The notes beneath the pieces were generated by a model. That model saw only the letters and a list, made by a program, of their open reading frames with translations, searched no databases and was not told where the DNA came from. The position numbers were made by a program, and so were the translations under genes. This document shows positions 40,498-49,900 of a stretch of DNA of 64,000 nt, one piece after another. Positions within the stretch are counted from its first letter, which is position 1; the number at the start of each line of letters is the position of its first letter. This stretch comes from Acidimicrobiaceae bacterium (lineage in GTDB: Bacteria > Actinomycetota > Acidimicrobiia > Acidimicrobiales > RAAP-2). The stretch covers positions 22,685-86,684 of the forward strand of contig PKYK01000034.1 in the NCBI GenBank assembly GCA_003133665.1. The letters run 5' to 3'.

Positions 40498-41706
40498 ATG
40501 ACCGAAGCCGTCATTGTCGCAACTGGTCGCACCCCAATTGGCCGGGCCTTCAAGGGTTCGCTCGTGGACATGCGTCCCGACGACCTCACTGCGCACGTCG
40601 TGCGCGAGGTGCTCGAGAAGGTCCCCCAGTTGGACCCCCACATGGTCGAGGACCTCATGGTGGGCTGCGGTCAGCCCGCCGGCGAGTCCGGCTTCAACGT
40701 GGCGCGCGTCGTCGCGGTGCTCGCGGGACTCGACGACGTGCCCGGCGTCACGGTCAATCGCTACTGCTCGTCGTCCCTGCAGACCATCCGCATGGCCGCC
40801 CACGCCATTCGCGCCGGCGAGGGTGACGTGTTCATCGCCGCGGGCGTCGAGACGGTGTCGCGCTTCGCCTCGGGAGCCTCCGACACCGGTAAGGCCATGA
40901 ACCCCAAGTTCGCTGACGCTCTGGCGCGCACCGCGCGACGCTCGGAGAAGGTCACCGATCCGTGGACTCCGACCCCCGGTCTGCCCGACGTCTACATCGC
41001 CATGGGCCAGACCGCCGAGAACGTAGCCGAGTTCGAAAACGTGTCGCGCGCCGAGATGGACGAGTTCGCACTGCGCAGCCAGGAACTCGCCGTCGCGAGC
41101 CAGAACAACGGATTCTTCGAACGCGAGATCATCCCCGTCACGTTGCCCGACGGCACCGTCATCTCAAAGGATGACGGGCCTCGCGCTGGCACCACCCTGG
41201 AGAAGCTCGCGAGCCTGCTGCCGGTGTTTCGCGAAGGTGGCGCGATCACGGCCGGCAACGCGTGTCCGCTCAACGACGGGGCCGCGGCGGTGATCGTGAT
41301 GAGCGACACGCGCGCCAGGGAACTGGGTATCAAGCCCCTCGCCCGCATCGTGGCGAGCGGGGTGAGCGGGTTGAATCCCGAGATAATGGGACTCGGACCG
41401 ATCGAGGCGTGCCGTCAGGCGCTTCGACGGGCCGGCATGACCATTGACGACGTCGACCTGGTGGAGATCAACGAGGCGTTCGCCGCCCAGGTCATCCCGA
41501 GCGCGAAGCACCTGGGAATCAGCTTGGACAAGTTGAACGTCCGCGGAGGCGCCATCGCCCTCGGCCACCCCTTTGGCATGACCGGGGCACGCATCATGAC
41601 CACGCTGCTCAACTCCCTCGAGGACCAGGGCAAGCGCTTTGGCATGGAGACGATGTGCGTCGGTGGCGGTCAGGGCATGGCCATGATCGTGGAACGGCTC
41701 GACTGA
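40498..41706 (+). CDS. Acetyl-CoA acetyltransferase (thiolase)
   Basis: 402 residues. Active-site Cys in NRYCSSSLQTIRMAA (about residue 90), GNACPLNDGAAAVIVMS, VDLVEINEAFAAQ, GAIALGHPFGMTGARI and the second Cys in MCVGGGQGMAMIVE: all thiolase signatures. GAGGAGG lies six bases before the ATG. Degradative thiolase II type; fits fatty-acid or polyhydroxybutyrate metabolism with the acyl-CoA dehydrogenase nearby. Confidence 0.95.
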   Translation: MTEAVIVATGRTPIGRAFKGSLVDMRPDDLTAHVVREVLEKVPQLDPHMVEDLMVGCGQPAGESGFNVARVVAVLAGLDDVPGVTVNRYCSSSLQTIRMAAHAIRAGEGDVFIAAGVETVSRFASGASDTGKAMNPKFADALARTARRSEKVTDPWTPTPGLPDVYIAMGQTAENVAEFENVSRAEMDEFALRSQELAVASQNNGFFEREIIPVTLPDGTVISKDDGPRAGTTLEKLASLLPVFREGGAITAGNACPLNDGAAAVIVMSDTRARELGIKPLARIVASGVSGLNPEIMGLGPIEACRQALRRAGMTIDDVDLVEINEAFAAQVIPSAKHLGISLDKLNVRGGAIALGHPFGMTGARIMTTLLNSLEDQGKRFGMETMCVGGGQGMAMIVERLD

Positions 41707-41725
41707 CGAGCGCTCGACGCCGTCG

Positions 41726-41956
41726 TTACTGGGCGGTGCCGGTGGTCCGCGCCGTCGGGTCCTCGGTCAGTGCGCGGTGTTCATCGTCGCTGACCGGCCG
41801 CGATTCGTCGGGCAGCAGCACGGGGATGGATCCGCGCACCTCGTAGGCGACCCGTCGGCGAGGGTTGTACAGCACGTTGCGGTCCTCGACGTAGAGCAGG
41901 GGGCCGTGGTCGACCGGGTCTTCGAGCAGATCCAGGAGAAAACCGTCGAGTGCCAT
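41726..41956 (-). CDS. Trm112-like small zinc-ribbon-family protein (UPF0434)
   Basis: 76 residues: LLDLLEDPVDHGPLLYVEDRNVLYNPRRRVAYEVRGSIPVLLPDESRPV. The pattern of the Trm112/YcaR family (LLeiLaCPxCkgpL...gIPvmL), but the two Cys of the usual CPxC are replaced (EDPVDHG), so zinc is not bound here. Lies four bases after pmm and is transcribed with it, an actinobacterial arrangement. In related actinobacteria the equivalent gene is next to pmmA. Confidence 0.8.
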   Translation of the reverse strand: MALDGFLLDLLEDPVDHGPLLYVEDRNVLYNPRRRVAYEVRGSIPVLLPDESRPVSDDEHRALTEDPTARTTGTAQ

Positions 41957-41960
41957 GGAG

Positions 41961-43307
41961 CTACGCCTCCTTGATCATCGCGAGCACCTCGCTCACGCGT
42001 TGCTCGCAGGCCGGCCCGTCGGCCGCCTCCACGTTCAGCCTCAGCAACGGCTCGGTGTTGGACGGGCGAAGGTTGAACCACCACGTGCCGAAGTCGACGC
42101 TCAGCCCGTCGAGTTCGTCAACGTCGACACCTTGTTCCTTCAATCGGGCGGCGATGGAGGCCACCGTCGCCGCGGGACTCGCCACCTTCGTGTTGATTTC
42201 ACCCGAGTCGGCGTAACGGTGGAAGGGCTTGACCAGCGCCGAGAGTGGCACGGAGGCCCGGCTCAGGAGTTCGAGGACAACCATGGCGGTGATGATGCCC
42301 GAGTCGGCACAGTAGTTGTCGCGGTAGTAGTAGTGACCCGAATGCTCGCCGCCGAAGACGGCGCCGGTGTCGGCCATGACCTTCTTGATGTAACTGTGGC
42401 CCACTCGCGTTCGCACGCCCACCCCGCCGTGTTCGCCAATGACCTCGGGAACCGACTTCGAGCAGATCAGGTTGTAGAGAACGGTCGCGCCCGGATTGCG
42501 ATCCAGCATCGCGGCCGCGACCATCGCCGTTGTCGTCGAGCCGCTGATGGGTTGGGCCAATTCGTCGATCAGGAAGACTCGGTCGGCGTCACCGTCAAAG
42601 GCGAGTCCGATGTCCGCTCCGACCTCGAGGACCCGACGCTGCAGATCGCGCAGATTCTCCGGATTGAGTGGGTCAGCCGGGTGATTCGGAAACGTCCCGT
42701 CCAGCTCTTCGTACATGATCTCGACCTCGAAGGGCAGCCCCGCGAAGATCTTCGGCGCGATGTAGCCCCCCATGCCGTTGGCGGTGTCGGCGACGATCTT
42801 GAGGGGGCGCAGGGTGGTGACGTCGACGAACGAGTGCACGTGTCGCACCCACTCAGCCATGAGGTCGACCGCCTCCAACGTCGCCAGCGGACCCTCGGCG
42901 GGCCGGTCGTAAAAAGTCGTGGTCATCGCCTCGATATCAACGAGTCCCGTATCGGCCCCGATGGGCTTGGCCCCAGCGAGACACAGTTTGATCCCGTTGT
43001 ACTGGGCGGGATTGTGCGAGGCGGTGAACATCGCCCCGGGCACGCCGAGGTGGCCAGCGGCGAAGTAGAGGAAGTCGGTGGAGGCGAGTCCGAGGTCGAG
43101 CACATCGACGCCGACCGCGCGCGCACCCTCGGCGAAGGCCGCGCAGAGAGCCTCGCCCGACGGGCGCATGTCCCGGGCGATGGCGACGCGGGGCGTCGCC
43201 ACGAAGGTGGCGAAGGCTGAACCGACCGCGCGCGCCACCCGTTCGTCAATCTGGTCGGGGTACGTGCCTCGAATGTCGTAGGCCTTGAAAATGGCGGTGG
43301 TGTCCAC
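41961..43307 (-). CDS. Phosphomannomutase/phosphoglucomutase
   Basis: 448 residues of the alpha-D-phosphohexomutase family: N-terminal AYDIRGTYPDQ, catalytic phosphoserine in TASHNPAQYNGIKLC (about residues 95-109), metal loop AFDGDADRVFLID (about 235-248), sugar-specificity loop GGEHSGHYYY and phosphate-binding RPSNTEPLLRLN. Makes mannose-1-phosphate or glucose-1-phosphate for nucleotide-sugar synthesis. GTG start with TAGAGT eight bases before it; the box overlaps the stop of the upstream gene. Confidence 0.94.
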   Translation of the reverse strand: MDTTAIFKAYDIRGTYPDQIDERVARAVGSAFATFVATPRVAIARDMRPSGEALCAAFAEGARAVGVDVLDLGLASTDFLYFAAGHLGVPGAMFTASHNPAQYNGIKLCLAGAKPIGADTGLVDIEAMTTTFYDRPAEGPLATLEAVDLMAEWVRHVHSFVDVTTLRPLKIVADTANGMGGYIAPKIFAGLPFEVEIMYEELDGTFPNHPADPLNPENLRDLQRRVLEVGADIGLAFDGDADRVFLIDELAQPISGSTTTAMVAAAMLDRNPGATVLYNLICSKSVPEVIGEHGGVGVRTRVGHSYIKKVMADTGAVFGGEHSGHYYYRDNYCADSGIITAMVVLELLSRASVPLSALVKPFHRYADSGEINTKVASPAATVASIAARLKEQGVDVDELDGLSVDFGTWWFNLRPSNTEPLLRLNVEAADGPACEQRVSEVLAMIKEA

Positions 43308-43315
43308 GACTCACC

Positions 43316-43321
43316 ACTCTA
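43316..43321 (-). promoter_or_regulatory. -10 box of the phosphohexomutase gene
   Basis: TAGAGT on the minus strand, 8 bases before the GTG at 43307. Confidence 0.35.
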
Positions 43322-45730
43322 GTTGCGCCAGATTCCGCGCCTTCTTACGGCGAGCCACAGCGTGACGAGACCGGCCAACACCGTCAGATCGCTCGCCACG
43401 TTGCTCCATACGAGCGTCGGTGTGCTGGAGTAGGTCATCGAGACGTCGTGCGATGTTGGCACCACGACCATCAGATTCGGACTCACGCGGTACGGACCGG
43501 TGGCACCCGCCGCGTGCCAACGCGGATAGTACGAGATCTTCACCAGCACCGGCACCCCCACGTTGCTCACGTGGAACGACAGCGACTGCGTCCCGACGAC
43601 CACGCGACTCACGGTGCTCGTGACGGTGGCGCGTTGGTCGCGCAGCCGGTGGATCGAAGTGGTGCGTGGCCACGACGGTGGTCCGGAGTCCGCCGCCAAC
43701 ACCGGCCAGAGTGACTCGTCGAGCCACCACGCGGTGTTCGCCTCAAGCCAGCCCGTTCGACTACCGATGCCCGACACCACGTTGGGCAGCGTGGTGAGGG
43801 CCTGGACGATTGGGCTGTTCTTGATCAGGAAGATCTGCCACCTGACGCCGGGACTCGGCCACGCCTTGGTCGAGCCGACGTAACGCAACTGCGAATCACT
43901 CTTGGCCTGCGCGACCGTCTGGGGTGAGAAGGCGATGTAGTACTTCACGCCCAACATCTGGAGATGATGGACCCCTTCGGCGACGTTCAACTGTCCGTAC
44001 GGCAGACCGACCTGCGGATTGCTCGGCGAGACGCTCAACTCCGCCTGATCGAGGAAGTGATAGGGCGTCGTCGCCGACGTTTCGAAGAAGAGGCCCTCCA
44101 TCGAGTCGACGCAGTTGTTGGTCCAGTAGGGCAACAGCATCAACGCCATCGGCGTGCCGAATCGATTCTCGTTGGAGTTGTACTCCCACATCGCGCGCCC
44201 ACAGCCGTAGCGGGCGGCGACTCGCTCCATGGTGGTCATGAGGTCGTGGTACTCGGGCCACGCCGGCTTGGTCTGGTAACCCGAGTAGTTCCACTGCGCC
44301 CAGCTGCTGACCTGGTTGCCGCCGGTCGCCAGGCCCAACGCCGAGGCGACCGGCGACATCAACCCCGGCACCGTCGTGAGAAGGCCCAGCAGGACGATCC
44401 CCACCGTGGCTCGAACGGTCCGTCGGGTCGAGCGGGCCCCGTCGTCTTCGACGTCGAGGACGAACCCGGGTTCGAAGTGCTCTTCGTGCGACGCCACGTG
44501 CTCCACGTCGAGATTGCCGACCACGCCGTCGGCGTTGTCGACCAGCTCAACGGCCACGTGCGTGTCCAGTCGCAGTCGTTGACGACGCGCTCGACCGGCC
44601 CAGCGTGCGAACAGGTAGCCGCAGAGCCAGCCCATGCTGAGGTGAATGGTGATGTACCAGAACGGCACCAAACGTTCGTTCCAGATGACCCCTTGGGGGT
44701 CGAGCGCGAACGCGCCCAACGACAACGCCGTGAGAGCGCCCAGCACCATTCCCAGGCGGTCACGCACACCGAAGGCCACCACGAATGCCAGGGCCGCCAG
44801 CACGATCACCCATCGATCGCCCGCGGCGTGCCCGCTCGCGTTGTACCACCCGAGCGTCGTGAAGATGGCGTGCAGCGAACCGACGTCGTCGTTCGTGTAG
44901 CCCATCGAATTGGTCAGGCTCTGTGAGGTGACGAATGGGAGAAGCCACCACGCCGAGAGGCCCAGCGAGAGCAGCCCCGCCCCGACGGCGAAGCGCACCG
45001 GACGCGCGTAGTCGCCGGGCTCGAGGGTGTCGTTGGGATCACCGATGCCCCGCCGCTGGAGGAGTTCGAAGACGACCAGCACGCCCACCGCGGTGACCGT
45101 GAAGATCCACGGCAGGATGTGCGAGGCGAGGGTGACGCTGAGGCTCAGTGCCGCGACCCAGTAACCACGGCCGGTGCGCACGCCGCGCGCGAAGAGGCCG
45201 ATCGTGAGCAAGCCCATGGCCAACGACAGCGAGAAGGCGTACTCACCGGCCATGGTCGAGAAGAGATTGCCGCCGTCAATCGTGTACGACGCGTCAAAGA
45301 GGAACGGCAGCGTCGCCATAGCGAGCGCCAGCGGTACCGGACGGGGGGCGCGAAAGAGCCGGCCCATGCAGTACGCCGTGATCGGCATCAGGACCGAGCC
45401 GAGCACGGTCGCCAACTTGAACGCCACGCTGAAACTGATGACGTAACTGGCCAGGGTCGCCAGCACGTCGGGCAGCACGAAGTAGTAGGTGTAGGCCGGC
45501 ATGCCGGCGAACCAGCCCGGGTACCACGGCGTCAGGTTGAAGAGGTTGCCCTGCGTGCGCAGGTAGGCCGGCAACGCCAGGTGCGATCCGGTGTCGCCAC
45601 CGGTGATCGTGCTCGAGGACAACAGGAGCCCCGGGTGCAGTGACCAGATCGTCACGTAGATCACGGCGAGGACGCCGGCCGCTTCGATCAATCGGAGCGG
45701 GGTCCAGAAATCGCGACTCCGCCAGCGCAT
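43319..45730 (-). CDS. Large membrane protein, PTPS-related/GT-C-like
   Basis: 803 residues with about ten membrane helices in the first 430 residues, a cytoplasmic or external loop rich in acidic residues (about 440-500), and an extracytoplasmic C-terminal domain ending in a last helix (DLTVLAGLVTLWLAVRR). The first loop, GDTGSHLALPAYLRTQGNLFNLTPWYPGWFAGMPAYTYYF, is characteristic of the 6-pyruvoyl-tetrahydropterin synthase-related membrane family, which has a GT-C-like architecture. Likely a lipid-linked sugar transferase. ATG 45730 overlaps the CPBP gene's TGA. Confidence 0.8.
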   Translation of the reverse strand: MRWRSRDFWTPLRLIEAAGVLAVIYVTIWSLHPGLLLSSSTITGGDTGSHLALPAYLRTQGNLFNLTPWYPGWFAGMPAYTYYFVLPDVLATLASYVISFSVAFKLATVLGSVLMPITAYCMGRLFRAPRPVPLALAMATLPFLFDASYTIDGGNLFSTMAGEYAFSLSLAMGLLTIGLFARGVRTGRGYWVAALSLSVTLASHILPWIFTVTAVGVLVVFELLQRRGIGDPNDTLEPGDYARPVRFAVGAGLLSLGLSAWWLLPFVTSQSLTNSMGYTNDDVGSLHAIFTTLGWYNASGHAAGDRWVIVLAALAFVVAFGVRDRLGMVLGALTALSLGAFALDPQGVIWNERLVPFWYITIHLSMGWLCGYLFARWAGRARRQRLRLDTHVAVELVDNADGVVGNLDVEHVASHEEHFEPGFVLDVEDDGARSTRRTVRATVGIVLLGLLTTVPGLMSPVASALGLATGGNQVSSWAQWNYSGYQTKPAWPEYHDLMTTMERVAARYGCGRAMWEYNSNENRFGTPMALMLLPYWTNNCVDSMEGLFFETSATTPYHFLDQAELSVSPSNPQVGLPYGQLNVAEGVHHLQMLGVKYYIAFSPQTVAQAKSDSQLRYVGSTKAWPSPGVRWQIFLIKNSPIVQALTTLPNVVSGIGSRTGWLEANTAWWLDESLWPVLAADSGPPSWPRTTSIHRLRDQRATVTSTVSRVVVGTQSLSFHVSNVGVPVLVKISYYPRWHAAGATGPYRVSPNLMVVVPTSHDVSMTYSSTPTLVWSNVASDLTVLAGLVTLWLAVRRRGIWRN

Positions 45731-46479
45731 CAGTGGCCCGACCGCTGCGCGAGCAATGCCGCCATCGCCACCGCGTTGAAGGACACGTGGGTGATCACCG
45801 ACGGCATCAGCCGCTTCGTGCGATAGACCACCACCGCAAGCACGATGCCCACGAAGGCGAGACCCGCGAACTGCAACGGTTCGCCGTGTGCGAGTGCAAA
45901 GAGGCCGGCACTGAGCACGACCGCGACTGCGGTCGCCCATCGCGGGGTGAATCGGTCGAGTCCCTGGTGCAGGGCGCGAAACAGGACACCGCGAAAGAAC
46001 CATTCCTCCAGAACGGGGGCCACGAATGTGGTCAGGGCCACCAGCAACGCGAACGTCAGACCTCGGGCACCCCCGAAGAGGTGGTTCACCGGTTGGTTGA
46101 GACTCTTGAAATGGAAGGGGCTGTACGCCAGCACCACGACCAGCTGGCAGCCCACGCCGAGCAGCACGTAGCGTGCGTCGCTGGCGCGCAGTCGCCACTG
46201 AGCGGGAAGGGGGCGAAGGCGGCCCCGCGTCGTCGCGAAGCGAATGGCCCCGCCAAAACCGGCCCAGAGGCCGACCAGACTGAGCGCATTCGACCACCAC
46301 GGCGGCTCCTTGGCCCCAGCCAACGCCTGGAATCCCCCGGGGTAGTGCGTGAACTGAAGCGCCATCGCGACCAGCACCGAGGCCAGGATCTCACCGCCGA
46401 GAAAACCCACGAGGCAGGCGATCAGTATCGCCCCCGCCCGGGGGCGATCGTCAGGTTCCGTGGCCGACAGTGGAGTCAC
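45730..46479 (-). CDS. CPBP intramembrane metalloprotease
   Basis: 249 residues, about 7-8 membrane helices. Family motifs: APVLEEWFFRGVLFR (EExxxR), GLFALAHGE (FxxxH) and SVITHVSFN (HxxxN), the catalytic set of Rce1-like intramembrane peptidases (CAAX/Abi family). GTG 46479 is preferred because TAGCGT lies eight bases before; a TTG at 46497 would extend it by six residues. Coupled to the PTPS-related membrane gene. Substrate unknown; possibly processing of surface proteins. Confidence 0.87.
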   Translation of the reverse strand: MTPLSATEPDDRPRAGAILIACLVGFLGGEILASVLVAMALQFTHYPGGFQALAGAKEPPWWSNALSLVGLWAGFGGAIRFATTRGRLRPLPAQWRLRASDARYVLLGVGCQLVVVLAYSPFHFKSLNQPVNHLFGGARGLTFALLVALTTFVAPVLEEWFFRGVLFRALHQGLDRFTPRWATAVAVVLSAGLFALAHGEPLQFAGLAFVGIVLAVVVYRTKRLMPSVITHVSFNAVAMAALLAQRSGH

Positions 46480-46487
46480 AAGGCCTA

Positions 46488-46493
46488 ACGCTA
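46488..46493 (-). promoter_or_regulatory. -10 box of the CPBP-membrane operon
   Basis: TAGCGT on the minus strand, 8 bases before the GTG at 46479. Confidence 0.35.
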
Positions 46494-46545
46494 ACAAGTT
46501 GAAGGTTTTACCCAGGGGCTAGGTGCCACAATTACAGTTCGCCCC

Positions 46546-46551
46546 TAGATT
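46546..46551 (+). promoter_or_regulatory. -10 box of ftsH
   Basis: TAGATT, 7 bases before the GTG at 46559. Confidence 0.4.
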
Positions 46552-46558
46552 GGTGAGA

Positions 46559-48556
46559 GTGAGTACTGAACCCAACGACAAGCCCGGACTTAAAAAATTC
46601 ATTCCGGGCAGCGACCGACCGATGGCGCCCGAGTCACGGCGTCGCTTCATAACCATTGCCATCGTGGCCTTCGTGCTCGGCATCCTGTTCATCCCTTCGC
46701 TCTTTCAGAGCAAGAACGTCAAGACCCTCTCGTACTCGGCGCTGATCCACGACGCCCGAAACCAGGGCGTCGTTTCGGCCAGTATCAACAACAACACGGG
46801 CGTCATAACGGGCCAACTGACCAATGGCACCAACTACACCACCAACGGACCCGCGCCGACGCTGACGAACGAAATCGACACCCTGCGAACGAACAACGTC
46901 AACGTCACCTTCGCCAATCCGTCGAGTTTCGCCTCGACGTTCCTGCCGTACCTCATTTGGATCTTGATCTTCGCGGGCTTCATGATCTTCGCCAGCCGAC
47001 AGGCTCGGGGTCAGATGAACGGCATGATGTCGGTGGGGCGCTCCAAGGCCAAGCAGTTCAACCAGGACCGTCCCAAGACGACCTTCGCCGACGTGGCGGG
47101 GTACCTCGGGGTCAAGCAGGAGATCAGCGAAGTCGTCGAGTTCTTGAAGAGCCCCGGACGATACAAGGAGATAGGCGCCCTGATCCCCAAGGGCATTCTG
47201 CTGGTCGGTCCCCCGGGCACCGGAAAGACCATGCTCGCTCGCGCCGTCGCGGGCGAAGCCGGCGTGCCCTTCTTCTCGGTCTCCGGTTCGGACTTCATGG
47301 AGATGTTCGTCGGCGTGGGCGCCAGCCGCGTGCGCGACCTCTTCAACACCGCTCGAAAGCAGTCGCCGGCCATCGTGTTCATTGACGAAATCGACTCGAT
47401 TGGGCGCAAGCGCGGCGCCGGCGTCGGTGGTGGTCACGATGAGCGTGAGCAGACGCTGAACCAGATGCTCAATGAACTGGACGGCTTTGACCCCACCGAG
47501 GGCATCGTCGTGATAGCGGCCACCAACCGGCCCGACGTTCTCGATCCGGCGTTGTTGCGTCCGGGCCGATTCGACCGCCAGATCGTCGTGCCGCTGCCCG
47601 ACCTCGGAGAACGCCTTCCGATCCTGCAGGTTCACTCGAAGGACAAACCCCTGGACCCGGACGTCGACCTCGAGATGGTCGCCCGGGGCACACCCGGGAT
47701 GAGCGGAGCCGACTTGGCCAACCTGGTCAACGAAGCCGCACTGCACGCCGTTCGCCGCAACTCGCCCACCATCGGCATGGAGGACTTCGAGTCCGCGCGC
47801 GACCGTGTGCTGATGGGCCAACTTCGAGACACGATGGTGCTCACCGAGGACGAGCGTCAACGAATTGCGTTTCACGAGAGTGGTCACGCCCTTCTCGCCT
47901 ACGTCCTCGACAAGACCGACCCCCTGCACAAGATCACCATCATTCCGCGAGGTATGGCGCTGGGCGTCACGATGACCCTGCCCGAAGAGGACCGTCACAT
48001 CATGGCGCGCCAACACCTCGAGGACTCGCTCTGCATGCGCATGGGCGGCCGCGTCGCCGAGCTGCTCGTCTACGGCGACCTCTCGACGGGAGCCGCGGAC
48101 GACCTGCAGCGCAACACCGACCTCGCTCGTCGGATGGTCCGCGAGTGGGGAATGTCCAAGGAGATCGGCCCGATGGCCTGGGGCTCCAACAACCAGGTGT
48201 TCCTCGGCGAGGACTTGATGCACACCCGCGACTACTCGGACCACACCTCCCAGATGATCGACGACGAGGTGGAACGTATCTTGCGCGAGCAGGAGGCCCG
48301 GGCGATCGAGGTCCTGACCTTGCACCGTCGCGGCCTCGAGGCGTTGACCCGGGCACTGCTCGAGCACGAGACCCTCGACGGCGAGACCGCGGCCCAGATC
48401 ATCGACGAGGCGCACGGCGAACCGATTCACGTTCGCGGCACGAAGACGGTCAGCGCGTTGAGCAGCATGGGCAAGGCGTCGGCGTCGGGTTCGAAGCCGA
48501 CCCGGGTCGCCCCGCCGACCCCCGCCTGGCAGCCGCCGACGTTACCCGCCGTCTAG
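46559..48556 (+). CDS. ftsH: ATP-dependent zinc metalloprotease FtsH
   Basis: 665 residues. Two membrane helices flank a periplasmic domain ([36 protein letters not shown]). AAA domain with Walker [15 protein letters not shown] (about 215-230), Walker [12 protein letters not shown], the [13 protein letters not shown] pore loop, second-region homology [19 protein letters not shown]; protease motif HESGHALL (about 438) and the third zinc ligand in [15 protein letters not shown]. Membrane quality-control protease. GTG 46559 begins VSTEPND; the frame is open to 46523. Its last 15 bases overlap the convergent DUF5719-like gene. Confidence 0.97.
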   Translation: MSTEPNDKPGLKKFIPGSDRPMAPESRRRFITIAIVAFVLGILFIPSLFQSKNVKTLSYSALIHDARNQGVVSASINNNTGVITGQLTNGTNYTTNGPAPTLTNEIDTLRTNNVNVTFANPSSFASTFLPYLIWILIFAGFMIFASRQARGQMNGMMSVGRSKAKQFNQDRPKTTFADVAGYLGVKQEISEVVEFLKSPGRYKEIGALIPKGILLVGPPGTGKTMLARAVAGEAGVPFFSVSGSDFMEMFVGVGASRVRDLFNTARKQSPAIVFIDEIDSIGRKRGAGVGGGHDEREQTLNQMLNELDGFDPTEGIVVIAATNRPDVLDPALLRPGRFDRQIVVPLPDLGERLPILQVHSKDKPLDPDVDLEMVARGTPGMSGADLANLVNEAALHAVRRNSPTIGMEDFESARDRVLMGQLRDTMVLTEDERQRIAFHESGHALLAYVLDKTDPLHKITIIPRGMALGVTMTLPEEDRHIMARQHLEDSLCMRMGGRVAELLVYGDLSTGAADDLQRNTDLARRMVREWGMSKEIGPMAWGSNNQVFLGEDLMHTRDYSDHTSQMIDDEVERILREQEARAIEVLTLHRRGLEALTRALLEHETLDGETAAQIIDEAHGEPIHVRGTKTVSALSSMGKASASGSKPTRVAPPTPAWQPPTLPAV

Positions 48557-49900
48557 CGGCGAAATCACGGTCACGCCTTTTGGTGTGGTCGGCAGCGTCG
48601 TGGTGACGAGCAGCAACGGTCTCGACGCGGTCACCAGCACCGTGGTCGCCGAGAATGTCGTGATGCCGCTGAACAGCCCCAGGATGTCGCTCGTCGTGTT
48701 GCCCGCGAGTCGCACGGAGCTCGACACGCTGACCTGACCCTCGTTGGGCACGGTCGTGAAGGTCACGGTGATCGTGCGTGACGACGTGTTCGTCACCGTG
48801 GCGGCGTCGAATCCCTTGCCCGCAAAGTCCGCCAGGAGGAACTTCGCCGCGGGGGCCACCGCCGGCGAGAGTGCGAGACCTGACTTCGTTCCCGCCGCCA
48901 GCGAGGCGATGACCGGTTGACTCGACGTCATCTGCACCGTGGCGTAGCCGGCGGCCGGAATCGCCGGGTTGGGCGTCAGGACGACAACACCGCTGCTGAA
49001 CGGGGCGACGGTCACGGTCTGGGGAGCCACGGAGTAGGGCGAGAGTTTGACGTCCACGGTCACGTCGGCGGGCCGGGCACCGGGATTGGCGAGACGGATC
49101 TGCGCCTCGGCGCCGCTCACCGTCGTCACGCGCGGGAAGAACGCCGTCGTCACGACCGATGTCGAACCGGGGTCCATCGACACGACCTTGCCCGAGCGCT
49201 GCACGCCGACAATCACGGTCGACCCTCGCAGCACGTTGACGCGAACGCCGATGTTGGACGAGTTGACGATCTGCGCGCCCAGATTCAGTTCGACCTGCGC
49301 GTGCGCCCCCACCGACAGTCCCTGGAAGGGCGCGGGGGCGACGAATCCGGTGGACGAGAACGTCGTCACGTCCAGCACGGCGGGCGTGGCGGTCGGGTTG
49401 TAGATACTCAGGGCGGCGTTGGAGCCGACCAGTGAGTCGAAGCCCGAGCCGTACCAGCTCGTGACCCCCGACGACGTGCACGGCACTTCGGCACCGCGAT
49501 CGCTCGTGACCTCTTCGGCCACCACGCCGCCGCCATCGACTTGCGCGGCCACGCCGAAACTGTTGCCCTGCGCCAGCTTGTCCGGTTGGATCGACCGGGC
49601 GGCGTGTCCGGCCAGTCGGATTGACGTGCTCGCCCGCTTTCCGGCGTCCGAGACGACCTGCACCGCCAGGGTGCGCACGGCGCTCGTCGTGTTCAGGAAG
49701 GTGACGTGGCCCGCCAGTCCACCCGCCGCGCTGGACAGGCCGGTGCAGTACAGGGCCGTTGATTCGGCGTTGCTCGCAACGTCCAGTCCGGTGGGCAGCG
49801 ACGTCGGGTTCGTCTGCTTGATGAGCGTCGACGCGACACCGGTCGCGATCAGCGCGGTGGCGAGCGCCGCGACGAGCGGAAGTCGGCGGACGCTACTCAT
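48542..49900 (-). CDS. DUF5719-like secreted protein
   Basis: 452 residues. Signal/anchor LPLVAALATALIATGVAS near the N-terminus, then repeated immunoglobulin-like beta patterns, each with a VTVTN/TxTS motif (YNPTATPAVLDVTTFSSTGF; LANPGARPADVTVDVKL; TNTSSRTITVTFTTVP). This is the actinobacterial DUF5719 type, usually downstream of a large GT2-membrane gene as here. ATG 49900 overlaps the GT2 gene's stop by eight bases, so the two are coupled. Probably an extracellular helper in glycan assembly; function unproven. Confidence 0.8.
   Translation of the reverse strand: MSSVRRLPLVAALATALIATGVASTLIKQTNPTSLPTGLDVASNAESTALYCTGLSSAAGGLAGHVTFLNTTSAVRTLAVQVVSDAGKRASTSIRLAGHAARSIQPDKLAQGNSFGVAAQVDGGGVVAEEVTSDRGAEVPCTSSGVTSWYGSGFDSLVGSNAALSIYNPTATPAVLDVTTFSSTGFVAPAPFQGLSVGAHAQVELNLGAQIVNSSNIGVRVNVLRGSTVIVGVQRSGKVVSMDPGSTSVVTTAFFPRVTTVSGAEAQIRLANPGARPADVTVDVKLSPYSVAPQTVTVAPFSSGVVVLTPNPAIPAAGYATVQMTSSQPVIASLAAGTKSGLALSPAVAPAAKFLLADFAGKGFDAATVTNTSSRTITVTFTTVPNEGQVSVSSSVRLAGNTTSDILGLFSGITTFSATTVLVTASRPLLLVTTTLPTTPKGVTVISPLDGG

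Noticed and set aside
46634..48430. Long minus-strand open frame (598 codons) opposite ftsH
   Set aside because: Mirror of the ftsH codon pattern in high-GC DNA; no family similarity and full overlap with a certain gene.
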